Positions 23,106-34,500 of a stretch of DNA of 64,000 nucleotides are shown one piece after another. Origin of the DNA: Plutella xylostella (taxonomy: Eukaryota > Arthropoda > Insecta > Lepidoptera > Plutellidae); assembly GCF_932276165.1 (NCBI RefSeq), contig NC_064003.1:10124001-10188000 (forward strand), written 5' to 3'. The stretch's first letter is position 1, and each line of letters begins with the position of its first letter. Both the position numbers and the translations under genes were made by a program. Under the pieces are notes generated by a model. It made no database searches and was not told the origin of the DNA. It saw only the letters and a list, made by a program, of their open reading frames with translations.

Positions 23106-23298
23106 TGTGGGATGAAAATTAAAGCCGCCGATGCACTTAAACAATCTTTATTATTTTAATTTACACCCAATATGAAAAAACAATCTTTCGTGCTACACGC
23201 CATATTTACCAGAGAACTCATAAAAAAGTTAACATCATAGACAAGTAATAATTCTATAATTCGTTCTGAAATATCATTGAAATATTATAAATCCTACA
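23106..23298 (-). repeat. 5' LTR of the gag-only element
   Basis: 193 bp, reads as identical to the copy at 21016-21208. It would carry promoter and transcription start for the minus-strand gag. Confidence 0.9.
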
Positions 23299-23541
23299 TA
23301 TATAGATTATTATAGGTTTCGTACGAATGCTGCAGCCCCCTTGTGCTATGGGTCGTTCATTAGCGGGCGGGTTTCGGATAATTGCGCATTGATAAAGTGG
23401 GCAAATTGTTGTCGAATTAACAGTATAGGTGTGGTGATGGCTATCTGATGCAGTGTCGCTGGCTGGACCCGTCTGACCCTGAGCTTTGAACATAAAGGCA
23501 CTCAAAGTGCATGAAGATCTGTGATTCGTTTTAATATAATA

Positions 23542-23754
23542 CTAGCTGTTCCCGCGCGCTTCACTTCGCATTAAAAAGTTTTTCCCGTGGGAATTCCGGG
23601 ATAAAAAGTAGCCTATGTTCTTTCCCAGGGTCTAGACCGTATGTATACCAAATTTCATTCAAATCCGTTCAGTAGTTTTGCCGTGAAAGAGTAACAGACA
23701 GACAGACAGACAGACACAGTTACTTTCGCATTTATAATATAGTTAGGATTAGGA
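23542..23754 (-). mobile_element. non-autonomous Helitron-like element, copy 3
   Basis: Reverse copy. Plus strand reads A|CTAGCTGTTCCCGCGCGC at the 3' end and finishes AGGATTAGGA|T, the reverse of the TCCTAATCCT start. Contains the (CAGA)n reverse of the (GTCT)n tract. Confidence 0.75.
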
Positions 23755-23954
23755 TACTTAAAATACAATCAAAAGAAAGTTAAAAAAATGAAAAAAATAC
23801 AATGCTCTATAAGCCTTAAACTATTGAATGATACCCGTAGATTTCTGAAATGTAGATTTTTTTATTAAAAATATTGATAAAATTTAACTATACTTCTTTT
23901 AGTAAGCACACTGTACTGTGGATTTGTGTCTCTTTTAGTCAATCCATCCAAATC

Positions 23955-24078
23955 TGGAAGACATCGCTATAAGCGATAAGACCGCCTTATGTACCCTAAT
24001 TAAATTAGCATGTAAAATTGTTCATTATTTCTTGGTGTACTTACAAATAAAGAGTACCTATCTATCTATCTATATATG
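23955..24078 (+). repeat. retroposon 3' tail with GCGATAAGnCCGCCT motif
   Basis: GCGATAAGACCGCCTTATGT, then ATTGTTCATTATTTCTTGGTG, then AATAAAGAGTACC and a (TATC)n run. Forward version of the reverse copy at 4.02-4.14 kb. Confidence 0.65.
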
Positions 24079-24984
24079 TCCAACCCGAAGGTCCAACGAG
24101 TCTAAACCCAGTCCCTTGCGGTACTGCACTTGTCACTGTAATACCTCGTAAGTGTTAATTACATGGTTCTGTGTGTGTTTAATGTTATGTATTGCTTCCA
24201 TGCCGCTATATATTCGGATGTCACTTATTTCTCGAAATTCTCGGCGTGTGCTACTTCAGAGGGAGATAAGCTTTAGGGTTTTGCCAGAAAATAAGGGATT
24301 TTGGAACGGGCTCGAACTTTTCACCATTTCCGCCTGTTCTAATTGAGCAATTCGTAATTTAAATTGATATAAAAATCGTCAATTCACACATGGTATATTC
24401 AGAATAGAATAGATAGATTTTTCATTTCAAAGGGTTTATACCTTTTTTATGTAGCCAATTCTACCTATCTCTAATTAATGTCTATGTGCGTAATTTTTTT
24501 TCATGAATGTACCTATTATATTTATTATTATTCTTTCGCATTCCTCAGCAATCCATCAACCCCAGCGGTAGCTCACCAAAGGAATATGACAGGCCAATTG
24601 TGCTCCCCCTATCTGCACAGATCGGTACTTAATTAAGCATTTCTTGAGTAGCGGGGGGTCACTACAGAATACCAAAAACGTACAGGAGTTGTCACGCAAT
24701 TCGTAATAGGTAGAGTCGTGGTCAGCGCAATGCTCCAAAGTTTAGCGTAACTAAAACTTGATATGTTAACTATCTCAGCCAATTAAATAGATAGCATTTT
24801 CGTGTACCTGTCTGGATATTATATTATTATTTTGTATTTTTATATATTATATTATTTTAATTGTATACCTATTATAGCTATGTATCCTTTGTATAAATTT
24901 ATTTAGTAAGTATTAGAATGTATTTTTATTATATATATTTAAATAATTATTAAGTGACGTTTTTAGTTCTTTCATCTTTCATGT
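24079..24984. other. AT-rich non-coding DNA
   Basis: No gene seen; 24780-24985 is extremely AT-rich. Confidence 0.3.
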
Positions 24985-25128
24985 TTATTTATATTTTTGC
25001 ACATCTTTGTACCAGTTTTCCTGTACCTCCTGTAGGTTGGCTGGTAGAAAATGCTCTCAGCATTAAGCCCACCTTTTGTACATTTATTTTATATTTGTGC
25101 AATAAAGAATTAAATAAATAAATAGATA
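24985..25128 (+). repeat. retroposon 3' tail with GGTAGAAAATGCT motif
   Basis: CTGGTAGAAAATGCTCTCAG, AAGCCCACCTTTTGTACATT and TGTGCAATAAAGAATTAAAT, then AAATAAATAGA. Related in reverse at 26458-26560. A typical lepidopteran truncated LINE end. Confidence 0.65.
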
Positions 25129-25149
25129 CGTCAGCTTAGGAAAAGCGAA

Positions 25150-25200
25150 ACCGTACTACTACTCTATCACGTTGCATTAAACGTACCACTTGCGTGACAG
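25150..25200 (+). repeat. internal fragment of MITE family GGGTTACTC
   Basis: ACTCTATCACGTTGCATTAA through TGCGTGACAG parallels the inside of the copy at 19058-19190 (ACTCTACCTCGTTGCATTAA). It abuts the start of another copy at 25201, so the two are nested or rearranged. Confidence 0.55.
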
Positions 25201-25330
25201 GGGTTACTCTAAATGACGAAAAACTAAGTTTCAGAGAGCTGCAGCCCGAGCCACAACTCTATCTCGTTCGTTTTTCGTCACTAAAGACCCAAACCCTCTC
25301 GTTGGTTCGTTCGATTCTGTAGTGACCCCC
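25201..25330 (+). mobile_element. MITE family GGGTTACTC, copy C
   Basis: Starts GGGTTACTCTAAATGACGAA and ends TGTAGTGACCCCC, with CAG on both sides (25198-25200 and 25331-25333). Internal ACTCTATCTCGTTCGTTTTT matches the family. The right arm is altered relative to the other copies. Confidence 0.6.
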
Positions 25331-26457
25331 CAGATTTAGTACAGAGAAGTTGATTAAATTTTACGAAATCACGACCGACGGTGGATTCGACCCTGATAGC
25401 CGCAATGGATGAGCGGAGATACGCGGCTGATACGCAGACGGACAAATTAATGCTTTATATATATAAAAAAAAGGCTTTATTTTTGTTTATACTGATTACG
25501 CAGCGGCTGGTGTGATTTTTGCTTTATGAGGCGAGATAACGGTTGTGTGTTTAGGGTTGTACTTACTTGTAGGGTTGTCAAAGATTTTTTTAATTATACT
25601 TATTAGTTTTTTTATAGTGTCTATTGAGTTTCATACAAATAGTCTATTATTACAGCTAATATAAAAGCTTTAGCTTAGAATTAAATCCTCGTAACTGTTT
25701 CTTATCTGAAAAACCGTTACTGGTATGTCATTTTTAAAGATCAATACAATAATGCTGAGTGTGATTTTTCACCGAATAACTGAAAATTACACGCTGTCGA
25801 ATTGTTATTGGCTCTCTGTTTACTCAAACTTAATCGGCGGTTAAAATGACCAACCAATTTAATTTTATGTAGTGGCACCGGCCAGACTTGATTGATTTTT
25901 TGTTTCTTTCTCGCAAACCAATTATCCCGAAGGTGTGAAAGGGATGAACGGATATGTGTAACGTGATATGAACATAAAACACAGTGTAAATTTTTACGAC
26001 ATAATCACTTTAGTTTTTGACGGCATCCAAATTGTAGTGGAGGGTTTTATCTTACGATGTTTGCAAATAAAATTTACAGGTATCTCTGTGAACCGACTGA
26101 GTTACTGGACGAATCTGAGAAACTGGATACGGGTTCATCAGAAACTACGTCGTAACACGAAGGCTTTCGATGGTAGACAAACAATAAAAAAATAAAACAA
26201 TATAAAATATTATTAAATACACAAAAATAAAAATATAAGTCTTATTATTCTTTAAAGAAATTATTAAACTCTTACATTATCGGGGGTTTTCATTGCTACA
26301 ACTATTCATTTTAGTAGAACAAAGCTTTCCATTTACATATCTATACAATATACTATAGGTAAGTAAGTTTTTTAAAGAAGGGTAGTAATGTCTAACTACG
26401 CTCTAGTCCTAATTTTAAAATTACGCTACAAAAGTTGTAATATGCTTGATACTTGCC
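25331..26457. other. non-coding DNA
   Basis: No gene or repeat recognised. A 75-codon plus-strand frame at 25968-26195 shows no domain. Confidence 0.3.
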
Positions 26458-26562
26458 CTCATTTTTATTATTATTATTATTAAACTCTTTATTGAACAAA
26501 ATAAATTGTTACAAAGGTGAACTTAATGCTAGCAGCATTTTCTACCAGTTAACCTTTGCTGA
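26458..26562 (-). repeat. retroposon 3' tail, reverse orientation
   Basis: (TTA)n, CTCTTTATTGAACAAAAT, ending AGCAGCATTTTCTACCAGTT, the reverse of the CTGGTAGAAAATGCT motif near 25.04 kb. Confidence 0.65.
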
Positions 26563-27308
26563 TGTTGAAAAAGTGATTAGTAGTGCTTACGATAGAAGAT
26601 GGTCTAAATTGAGTACCTAACCTAAGGATTTTTTCTCATTCCACAAAACTGTTATGATGAATGAATAACACACATTTGTGTATTCGGAAACACACACAAA
26701 CACACACACAGGTAGGTGAAGAATAGCATTATTACACATACAATGGGTCTCTCCACATTTATCATCATAAGTGCTCTGTGCTTCATTTTGGACAATAATA
26801 CGAATGGTGTATGAGATATGGCGGTTACTGAGGATGCCACCTTAAGTGCAACACTTGCAGTTGAAAGTTGACTCTTATAACGCATGAGTTAAGGACAGTA
26901 AATGCTATAGTGCTAAATCCTTCACTGTATTGCATTGTGAAGTTTGACCAGTAGAGTCAGATATAAAGAATATTTTGGTTGTAAAATAAAACGGAAACAT
27001 AAATGAGGCAATTAAAAAATCAACTTAAACGTAAGTACCTACATATAGAAAGGTAACAAAATTGCACCTGCTATGGAAACAATCATAATATAGGTATGTA
27101 CTTAACTTAATCAATTAAATATTTAACAAAAACTGAGCTTGGGACATACCTACTTAGACAACCTAAACAAATTCTTCAATAGTTCGCAGTAAAAAGCATG
27201 AAATATCACCGCAATATTGGTCACCTCTTTGAATAAACAGTTTGAACTACCGACCACTTTAACTAGACCTGTGACACTGTACCACGAGCATCGATTCCTT
27301 CTATACAC

Positions 27309-27400
27309 GGGTTTATACAGGTTGTCTCAAAAGTCGTATTCAACACGCTGTATATATGGAATCAACGCTTATATACAACGTGTTGAATAGACCCTGTATA
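27309..27400. repeat. foldback element with imperfect arms
   Basis: TTTATACAGGTTGTCT and ATTCAACACGCTGTATATA on the left are mirrored by TATACAACGTGTTGAATAGA and CCTGTATAAAA on the right. About 90 bp, no coding content. Confidence 0.55.
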
Positions 27401-29095
27401 AAATCGTCGATATCATTCTAAACAATCTTTGTTCAACGAGTTTTCTAAATCTGTCAATAAAAACTACTCTCCATAGTAAAAAAAGTCACGTGACGTGAAG
27501 TTTCTATATAGAAGGTTTTTCCGTAGAACAATAGTTATTCAGATTGACCCGAAAAGGGGTAGCCCAATATACCATTTTTAACACCCCCATAGCCTATATC
27601 GACATTTGTATTGCACAAGGTAAAAGAAGCATGGGAGGTCAAGCTACGCTGGTGCAGTTGTATGTAGAGTCCACGACTATGATATTCGGGTTTGTAAGAC
27701 AACAATAGTATGTCGGGTTATTGTGTTGCGATAGCCATCTACATGAGATATGGTATTTTTTCCGAGACGGTCCGACAATGCTCACGGTATTGTATGTCAA
27801 AGTTGAGTCCAGCTCAACTGAGCTCAGTTGAATTTAGAATCGGAAATGTTGGGTTTGGTAATCAAATGTTGTTCTTTTCACGCTAACGGGTGTGATTGGT
27901 TGTTGAAAAGAGAAATGACTTCATGATCTATAATATTGTAGTCAATGTTCATGATGATGAAATTTAAACAAAAATGACAAAGAAACATTCTTCCTATAAT
28001 CTTCACCTGACTATTTATGAGTAGGTATAGCTAGCATAAATGTCATACATAACACAGGTATTTCTATTCCGCTTTATTTTCTAAACTATGTCTATTTCTG
28101 GTTAATGCAAGGATATGCTATAATTCTTTATTTTGAACCAACTTCTTAAATTAACATATTACTTAAATAAATTATAATGTGTACAAAACATTAACGTCAA
28201 ACTTAAGAAACCAACAACCAACGCAACACCGTCCTTTCATTAAAGAAATGATCAAATATTTCAAGCTTTAAAAAAAAGTAAATTTACACCATAACTAACT
28301 ACCTAAACACCTGCTATTTAGAAAATGGCGTATAAGCTTACACCGTATATTATTCTGTATTAAAAGCTGTTAGATAATTAATGCATAAATATTTAAATTG
28401 CACGTAAACGACTGTTAGTGCAGTCAACACGTGTCTGCGTATGCGCAACGAAAATGGCGTCGCGGTATTTTTATTATAAAAAACTCAAATTATTAATTTC
28501 ACTTATGCTTAAAATTTATACTAGGAGCAGCAGTGAAGTATATTTTTTGTGTCATTGGTTTTGAAAAAAAAAAATCAAAACCCGAATACTGAGGTAAAAA
28601 TCACCATTTAAAGTATGAAGATGTAACTGAATAGAGTTAGGTCTACATCTTACGAGTAGTTAGGTCTAAGACAAAGCAAAGTTGACACCTTATTCACTAC
28701 TTTAACGGTTCACTTTAGTAGCAATTACATATAATATCTTTTACGGACTATTTTAATTAACCCTTTACTGAAATTTTCCTCTATTTACCAATACTTATGC
28801 ATGCACCGATCGGCATAAAGATAGATCGTAAACATTATGCAGTACAGGCGAGATATCTCACAGATAATATCAGGACAACACCTTGAGATTATTAAGTGTT
28901 ATAACCACAGATTAAAAATAATTACAAATGTGGTTGTCTGTCCACAGGTCGGTACTTCGGGTTACTGGAAAGAGGTTGGTGGTGTGTGTGTGTCTGTGTT
29001 TGCATGCTAAATTACTTTATGCTTATGTTTGTTTAGGTGCGTGAAGATCATCGATAGATATTAGAAAAAAAAACGAAAATTACAGACATACAAAA

Positions 29096-29212
29096 TGCTT
29101 ACGGCTGTAATCCACGAAGAATTAGGCAGAGGTGACTCGCAAGCGAGCCACCCGCTTTTAACAGCATTAGTACTCACTTCCACGTTTTCAGTATATACTC
29201 GTAGGTCACGAG
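29096..29212 (-). repeat. SINE-like repeat, reverse fragment
   Basis: ACGGCTGTAATCC, AGAGGTGACTCGCAAGCGAG, CCACCCGCTTTTnnCAGCA and AGTACTCAC are the reverse of blocks at 4.9-5.0 kb and 56.7-56.8 kb. Confidence 0.5.
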
Positions 29213-30842
29213 CCACCTCAAACAAGTGTATTTTTCACCTCGAAAATAAAATGTAGATTTTTACGATCGTTTTTTTTTATAGGAAAAGTTTATATGCAAG
29301 TATATGTTTCTTTGAAACGGTTGTCCATTTTGACCAGGACATTAGGAGGGGCATTTTTTGGTATCATAACTTTTCCACCTTGTATATCACTAAAAAAATA
29401 ATTTTTTGAGCCCAGTTATCCCAGCATTCATCCTACCTGCATAACCTCGCCATGTAACAACACAACTGTAGTCAGTCGCCTACGTTACATTGTCGTGGCT
29501 CGGCTCTGATTGAGAAATATTTTATTTAGTCTGTTTACTCGAGCCCACGTGTCTCTTGACAGTTTCCTTTCGGTTACGGGTGTCGAGTTCGCTAAAGCTT
29601 TCTGCTTTGGCAATAAGTTTTGCGTTTACTACATCACGGGGGATAGTCTCAATAACAGAAAAAATACGAAAACATTTGAGCAGTAAAACATTTGATAACT
29701 TTAAAATTGAGTCACTGTTACCCGTACTAGGTCATCCCTGAATTACAGGCAACGGTGACAGTTTGTGAGTTTTACATTTTAGTACAATTTGATGATAAAG
29801 ATACTAATATACTACGTCCTCGGTCTTCCTCATCCACACCAACCTCATCTAGCTGAGGTCGTCAATGTCAATGGGCTTGAAGTTCCTCGTTAAGTTAGCC
29901 TATTCATTGTTGGAGACCTCCTGAATTCATCTACCAATGGTCATCAGTTTTTGGGCTGATATGACTGACCAGCTGCCACTTCAGCTTGCAGATTTAAAAA
30001 GTAAGTTTGTTAATTGTGTTTTTATTTAACGTTTTTGCATACCCCGACGTATTTCCGATAACAATATAGTTTATAATATGATACCAATGTTTTTTATTTA
30101 TGTTAATTGTTTATATGGTGGCCACTTTCACTATTTATCTTTAAAACTGGTTTTATCATATTTATCGTTATTGTTGTGGGACGGTTTGATGGTTGTCTTT
30201 ATCTGTAATTGTTTTATCATTTGATTTGTAAGATGCCCGGCGCTTTTACTTGGAAGACATTATCATTACAAGATGACATAAAAGTGAAGTACCGGGTGTA
30301 AATTGAAACTTATTTAATTGTTTCTTTACTCTGAAATATACAGGATTACATTGGATTGAATCCTCGAACAGAAACCTTCGGAACTGGTTCCATAATGATT
30401 ACATACATTAGGCACTTACTTATATTTAAACACTATAAATCACTAATTAAAAATACATAATAGGGACCACCATAAACTTACTTATGTTACCAATGTTATA
30501 TAATGTGTGTCTGTGTAATATATCCCTCGGTATTTAGTGAACACATTACGCTTACGCGTGGTCTATACATGATACCAGTATATAATATACTCGTATTATA
30601 TACGAGTGGTATATGAAAAATGCGTGTGGCGCCAATACCGAGAGTGCGTCAAGGTTGATTATGTTGATAATTACTGCAATATCTGGGTCTTTAGTCTCTA
30701 CAGTACAGTCCGCCACTCCTTTAACATATTAATATAACATATGAATTAGGAATTACATCTTAATAATAATAATATGTACTAAATTATCCACCACGCGAAT
30801 CCCTCGTTAGAGGCTTAGTAATTTAGCTTGATACTAATTTGA

Positions 30843-30935
30843 CGACCGAATGGAGTAGTGGTTAGTGACCCTGACTGCTGTGCCGAAGGAATAAATAACT
30901 AGCTTTTGCCTGCGTAAAAATATAAATATAAATTT
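30843..30935 (+). repeat. partial tRNA-derived SINE head
   Basis: GTAGTGGTTAGTGACCCTGA followed by CTGCTGTGCC matches the SINE head at 60.70 kb, but the B-box region is deleted and A-rich sequence follows. Confidence 0.5.
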
Positions 30936-31116
30936 AAATCTATGAAATGAAATCGCATCAAAACGAGTTTTGTAGTTTAAAAGAAATATAATACATCCTT
31001 AGATACCTTTGTGTAGATCTGTAGATATATCGACGCGAGAAGTGACTTGGCTTTGCTTTGTAATATTTAGTGATAGTGATAACGAGGAATATATTTTTTA
31101 AAATTGATTTCAACAC

Positions 31117-31459
31117 TGTTTGGGCTGATGATGATGTCTGCCTGCCTGCCTGTGTTTGGTGCGTACTTCCAATGAAAGATGCTTGATGTTGATGCTGGTA
31201 TAATAATTTATTTTACTTGAAAATGATGATCGTTAGAATGTGTCGTGTTTGACGTAAAGTTGAAGGAAGATTGAATGAATGAATTTTTGATTGATTGAAA
31301 GTTTAGAGTGAAGTTATACAATGAAAATGTTGCAAGACTGAAATAAGAGTGAAGTTATACAATACAAATGTTGCTAGACTGAAATTTAAATATACACTAT
31401 TTTGACTATTTATTTACTGTCCCTACTTCTTCTGAGATCTTGCGTGATGAGTGTGAACA
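31117..31459 (-). repeat. BEL/Pao 3' LTR
   Basis: 343 bp. Contains a tandem duplication of a roughly 41-bp unit (31305-31345 and 31346-31385, each starting AGAGTGAAGTTATACAAT) and an AATAAATA signal on the coding strand. Confidence 0.93.
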
Positions 31460-31470
31460 TGCCCCCCGCC
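31460..31470 (-). other. polypurine tract
   Basis: Coding-strand GGCGGGGGGCA immediately before the 3' LTR, the expected position for plus-strand DNA priming. Confidence 0.75.
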
Positions 31471-31510
31471 TTGAAAGGATGGTCTTTCAACCGAGGATGT
31501 TGCGCTGGTC

Positions 31511-34500
31511 TCAGTCATCTTCTTCCCAGAGAGGACAGATTTTGGAGCAGGCACGGCGAATGACACCCTTCTCAGTGCGGATGTCTGCTACTCTGGAGAT
31601 CCCATCTCTCCCTGGAACAGTGGTGATGATGCGACCCAGGTGCCACTTTAGCGGAGGCAGCTGGTCGTCCTTGATGAGCACGAGCGTGTCTGGCTTCAGG
31701 TCATCGAGTCTTGATTTCCACTTCGTTCTGGTCTGCATCTCGGATATGTATTCCTTGGACCACCTGGACCAGAAATGCTGACGGATCTGTTCCACTCGGC
31801 GATAGCGTGTGAGGCGGTTGCAGGCAGTGTTGCTGACGTCCTCGCAGAGCGGAGCAGTGAGTGGACGGCCAACCAAGAAATGAGCTGGACTAAGAGGATA
31901 GTAGTCGTGTGGATCTGAGGACAGAGGACTTAGAGGACGGGAATTCAGGACGGCTTGGATTTGTGCCAATACCGTATTGAACTCTTCGTATGTTAAATGT
32001 GAATTACCTATCACACGTCTCAAATGATATTTACATGATTTTACCCCGGCTTCCCACAATCCACCAAAATTTGGGCTAAAAGGCGGAATGAAGCTGAATT
32101 TAATGTTTTGACTTGTGGCGTAATCTATTATTTCCGAGGAACATTTACCTAGGAACTTAGTGAAGTCGTTCATCAGGCCTACAAAATTTCTACCATTATC
32201 GCTGAAGATTGTATTTGGCTTTGAATAGCGTGAGATGTGTCTCTTAAGGGCGAGAAGATAGGCCTCAGTTGATAGGTCCCCTACCAACTCCAGGTTTACT
32301 GCGCGAGTTGCCATGCAAACAAAAATGCAAACATAAGCTTTAACGGTTTGAGCGCCTCTACCTTTTCTATTTAAAATGTACACGGGACCCATGTAATCTA
32401 CACCCGTATTGATGAAGGCGAACCCAGGGCTGATGCGTTCAGAAGGGAGGTTACCCATAAGGGGCGTGAGCGGTTTAGCGCGTAGACGTGCGCACCTCGC
32501 GCACCGGTGCACGGTCCGGCGGGCGGCGTCGCGCCCTCGCACCGGCCACCATGTCTCGCGTAGGGTGTATAGCAAGGCCTGCGGTGCGGCGTGAAGCTGC
32601 CGAAGGTGCTCGTCCCGGAACAACAGTGTAGTGAAGTGATGTTTGCCTGAAGTTAAAATGGGATGTTTTTTATCATAGCTGTAATCAGCTGAGTTTAAAA
32701 GCCTACCCCCTACCCTAATGATGTGATTTTCATCAAGAAAAGGATGTAACTTTGATAAGTTGTGTGAATTTTTTAATGTTTCTTGTTTGCTAAGTGTTTC
32801 ATAAACACTAGGGAATGATTCTTGTTGTGATATTTTTGTTAATTTTGTTAGAGATTCGTTCAATTCTTCTACACTTAACGCGCCTGTCCTTTTATTATTT
32901 TTATTACGTGTGTTGTGAATGAAGCGCATCAAATAAGCAAAGGAACGTTTCATGCGATTGAATTGGGAATATCTTTCAAATGGAAACCAGTTATTATTAT
33001 CTGAAGCATGATAACTCTGCGTGGTTTGTGATTTAATCTCGGGTAGGTCTTGTGAAGCGCTTTCTACTACCTCGAGACTTTTTACAGCTGAAGTGTCAAA
33101 GCTAGGATCATTTAGGAATGAGGGACCCGCCCACCATAACTGGTTTTTGAGTAGTGTGTCTAATGTCGCACCCCGGGATACTAAATCAGCTGGGTTGTGT
33201 TTACCTGCTACATGCTGCCATGACAAGCCGCTGGTCAGTTCGTGAATCTCAGCGGTCCGGTTCTGTACAAATGTCTTTAATTGATTAGGATTCATTCGTA
33301 GCCATCCGATGACAATTGTGGAATCGGTCCAGAATGTGACACTATCAAACTTACACAATAGCGCCTCCTTTACTTTTACATACAGCCTAGCTCCCATCAC
33401 AGCTCCGTTGAGCTCCAACCTAGGAATGCTTATAGGTTTTATAGGAGCAACCCGTCCCTTCGAGCAAAGCAATTTTACTATGACTGAGGTGTCGCTGCAA
33501 ATGATTCTTATGAAAGCACTCGCCCCATATGCCACTTGAGAAGCGTCAGTGAAGATGTGAAGCTCGGTTCGGGTACCATCTGTACTAAATGCATAGCGGG
33601 GTATTTTTAACTGACCTAACATATTTAAGCTAAATATGAATTGTCCCCAACTGTTTACTACATCACAGGGCAGTGCGTCATCCCAACCAATGTTACCTAA
33701 TAACCACAACCTTTGAAGTAAAATCTTCGCAGAAGTTATCAGTGGGCTTAGTAGGCCAAGTGGGTCAAATATTTTTGAAATTGACGATAAAATGATGCGC
33801 TTTGTCAATTTTTTCTCTTCTTTTTTGAATTCAGTGCTGAAATGCAATGTGTCTGATTCATTACTCCATGCTAAACCAAGCGTTTTATGATGCACGTTTT
33901 CATCCATTGATAACTCCTTTGAAGCGTAAGGTTGGTCTACTTTGGTTTCTCTACTGAAGTTAAAAATCCATTTTCTTAATGGAAAGCAGGCAGAATTTAG
34001 AATCCTAGCAGTTTCGTCACAGATGTGTGTTAATTTATCAATAGAATCCGCCCCTGTGATAAGATCATCAACATAAAAGTCGTCGCGGATTGTCCTACTT
34101 ATTTCAGGATTATTACTTTCAGCGGCTAGCTCTTTCAGATATCTGACAGCTAAGAAAGGAGACGCGGACATCCCATATGTGATTGTTTTCAGGCTGTAAA
34201 CGTCTAACTTGTCTGATGGATTATCGCGCCACAGAATAAGCTGCAAGTCCCGTTGACTTGGATCTATCAGTACCTGCCTGTACATTTTCTCCACGTCTGC
34301 ACATGCTACATACTTGTGTTGTCTAAACCTTAACAGTATTGAGAACAAATCTCCCTGAATGGCCGGGCCTACACGTTGTATGTCATTAAGTGACTTCCCT
34401 GTAGTACTAGGCATACTCGCATCAAACACGACGCGTAGCCGTGTAGTTTCGCTGTGAGCTCGGTAGACGCTATGGTGTGGTAGTATGTAGTGTGGTGTGG

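Larger units (their letters stand above)
21016..23298 (-). mobile_element. gag-only LTR retrotransposon (non-autonomous)
   Basis: A 2283-bp element read on the minus strand. Direct repeats of 193 bp at 21016-21208 and 23106-23298 begin TGTGGG and end TACA on the plus strand and read as identical, indicating recent insertion. Flanks share TATA (21012-21015 and 23299-23302), consistent with a 4-bp target duplication, or 5 bp (ATATA) if the LTR edge is shifted by one base. A primer-binding site TGGGGGCTCGTCCGGGAT (minus strand, 23100-23083) lies 5 bases inside the 5' LTR and equals the classical tRNA-Pro site. The only substantial gene is gag; there is no protease, reverse transcriptase, RNase H or integrase. 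It must depend on enzymes from another element. Confidence 0.85.
26563..31116. other. AT-rich non-coding DNA with scattered repeat fragments
   Basis: No gene seen. It holds a CA/GT-rich simple repeat at 26690-26712, a foldback at 27309-27400, a diverged TTGCAAAAAGGG MITE fragment at about 27480-27590, a (GT)n run near 28980, a SINE fragment at about 29.1 kb and a partial SINE head near 30.85 kb. The rest is featureless. Confidence 0.35.
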
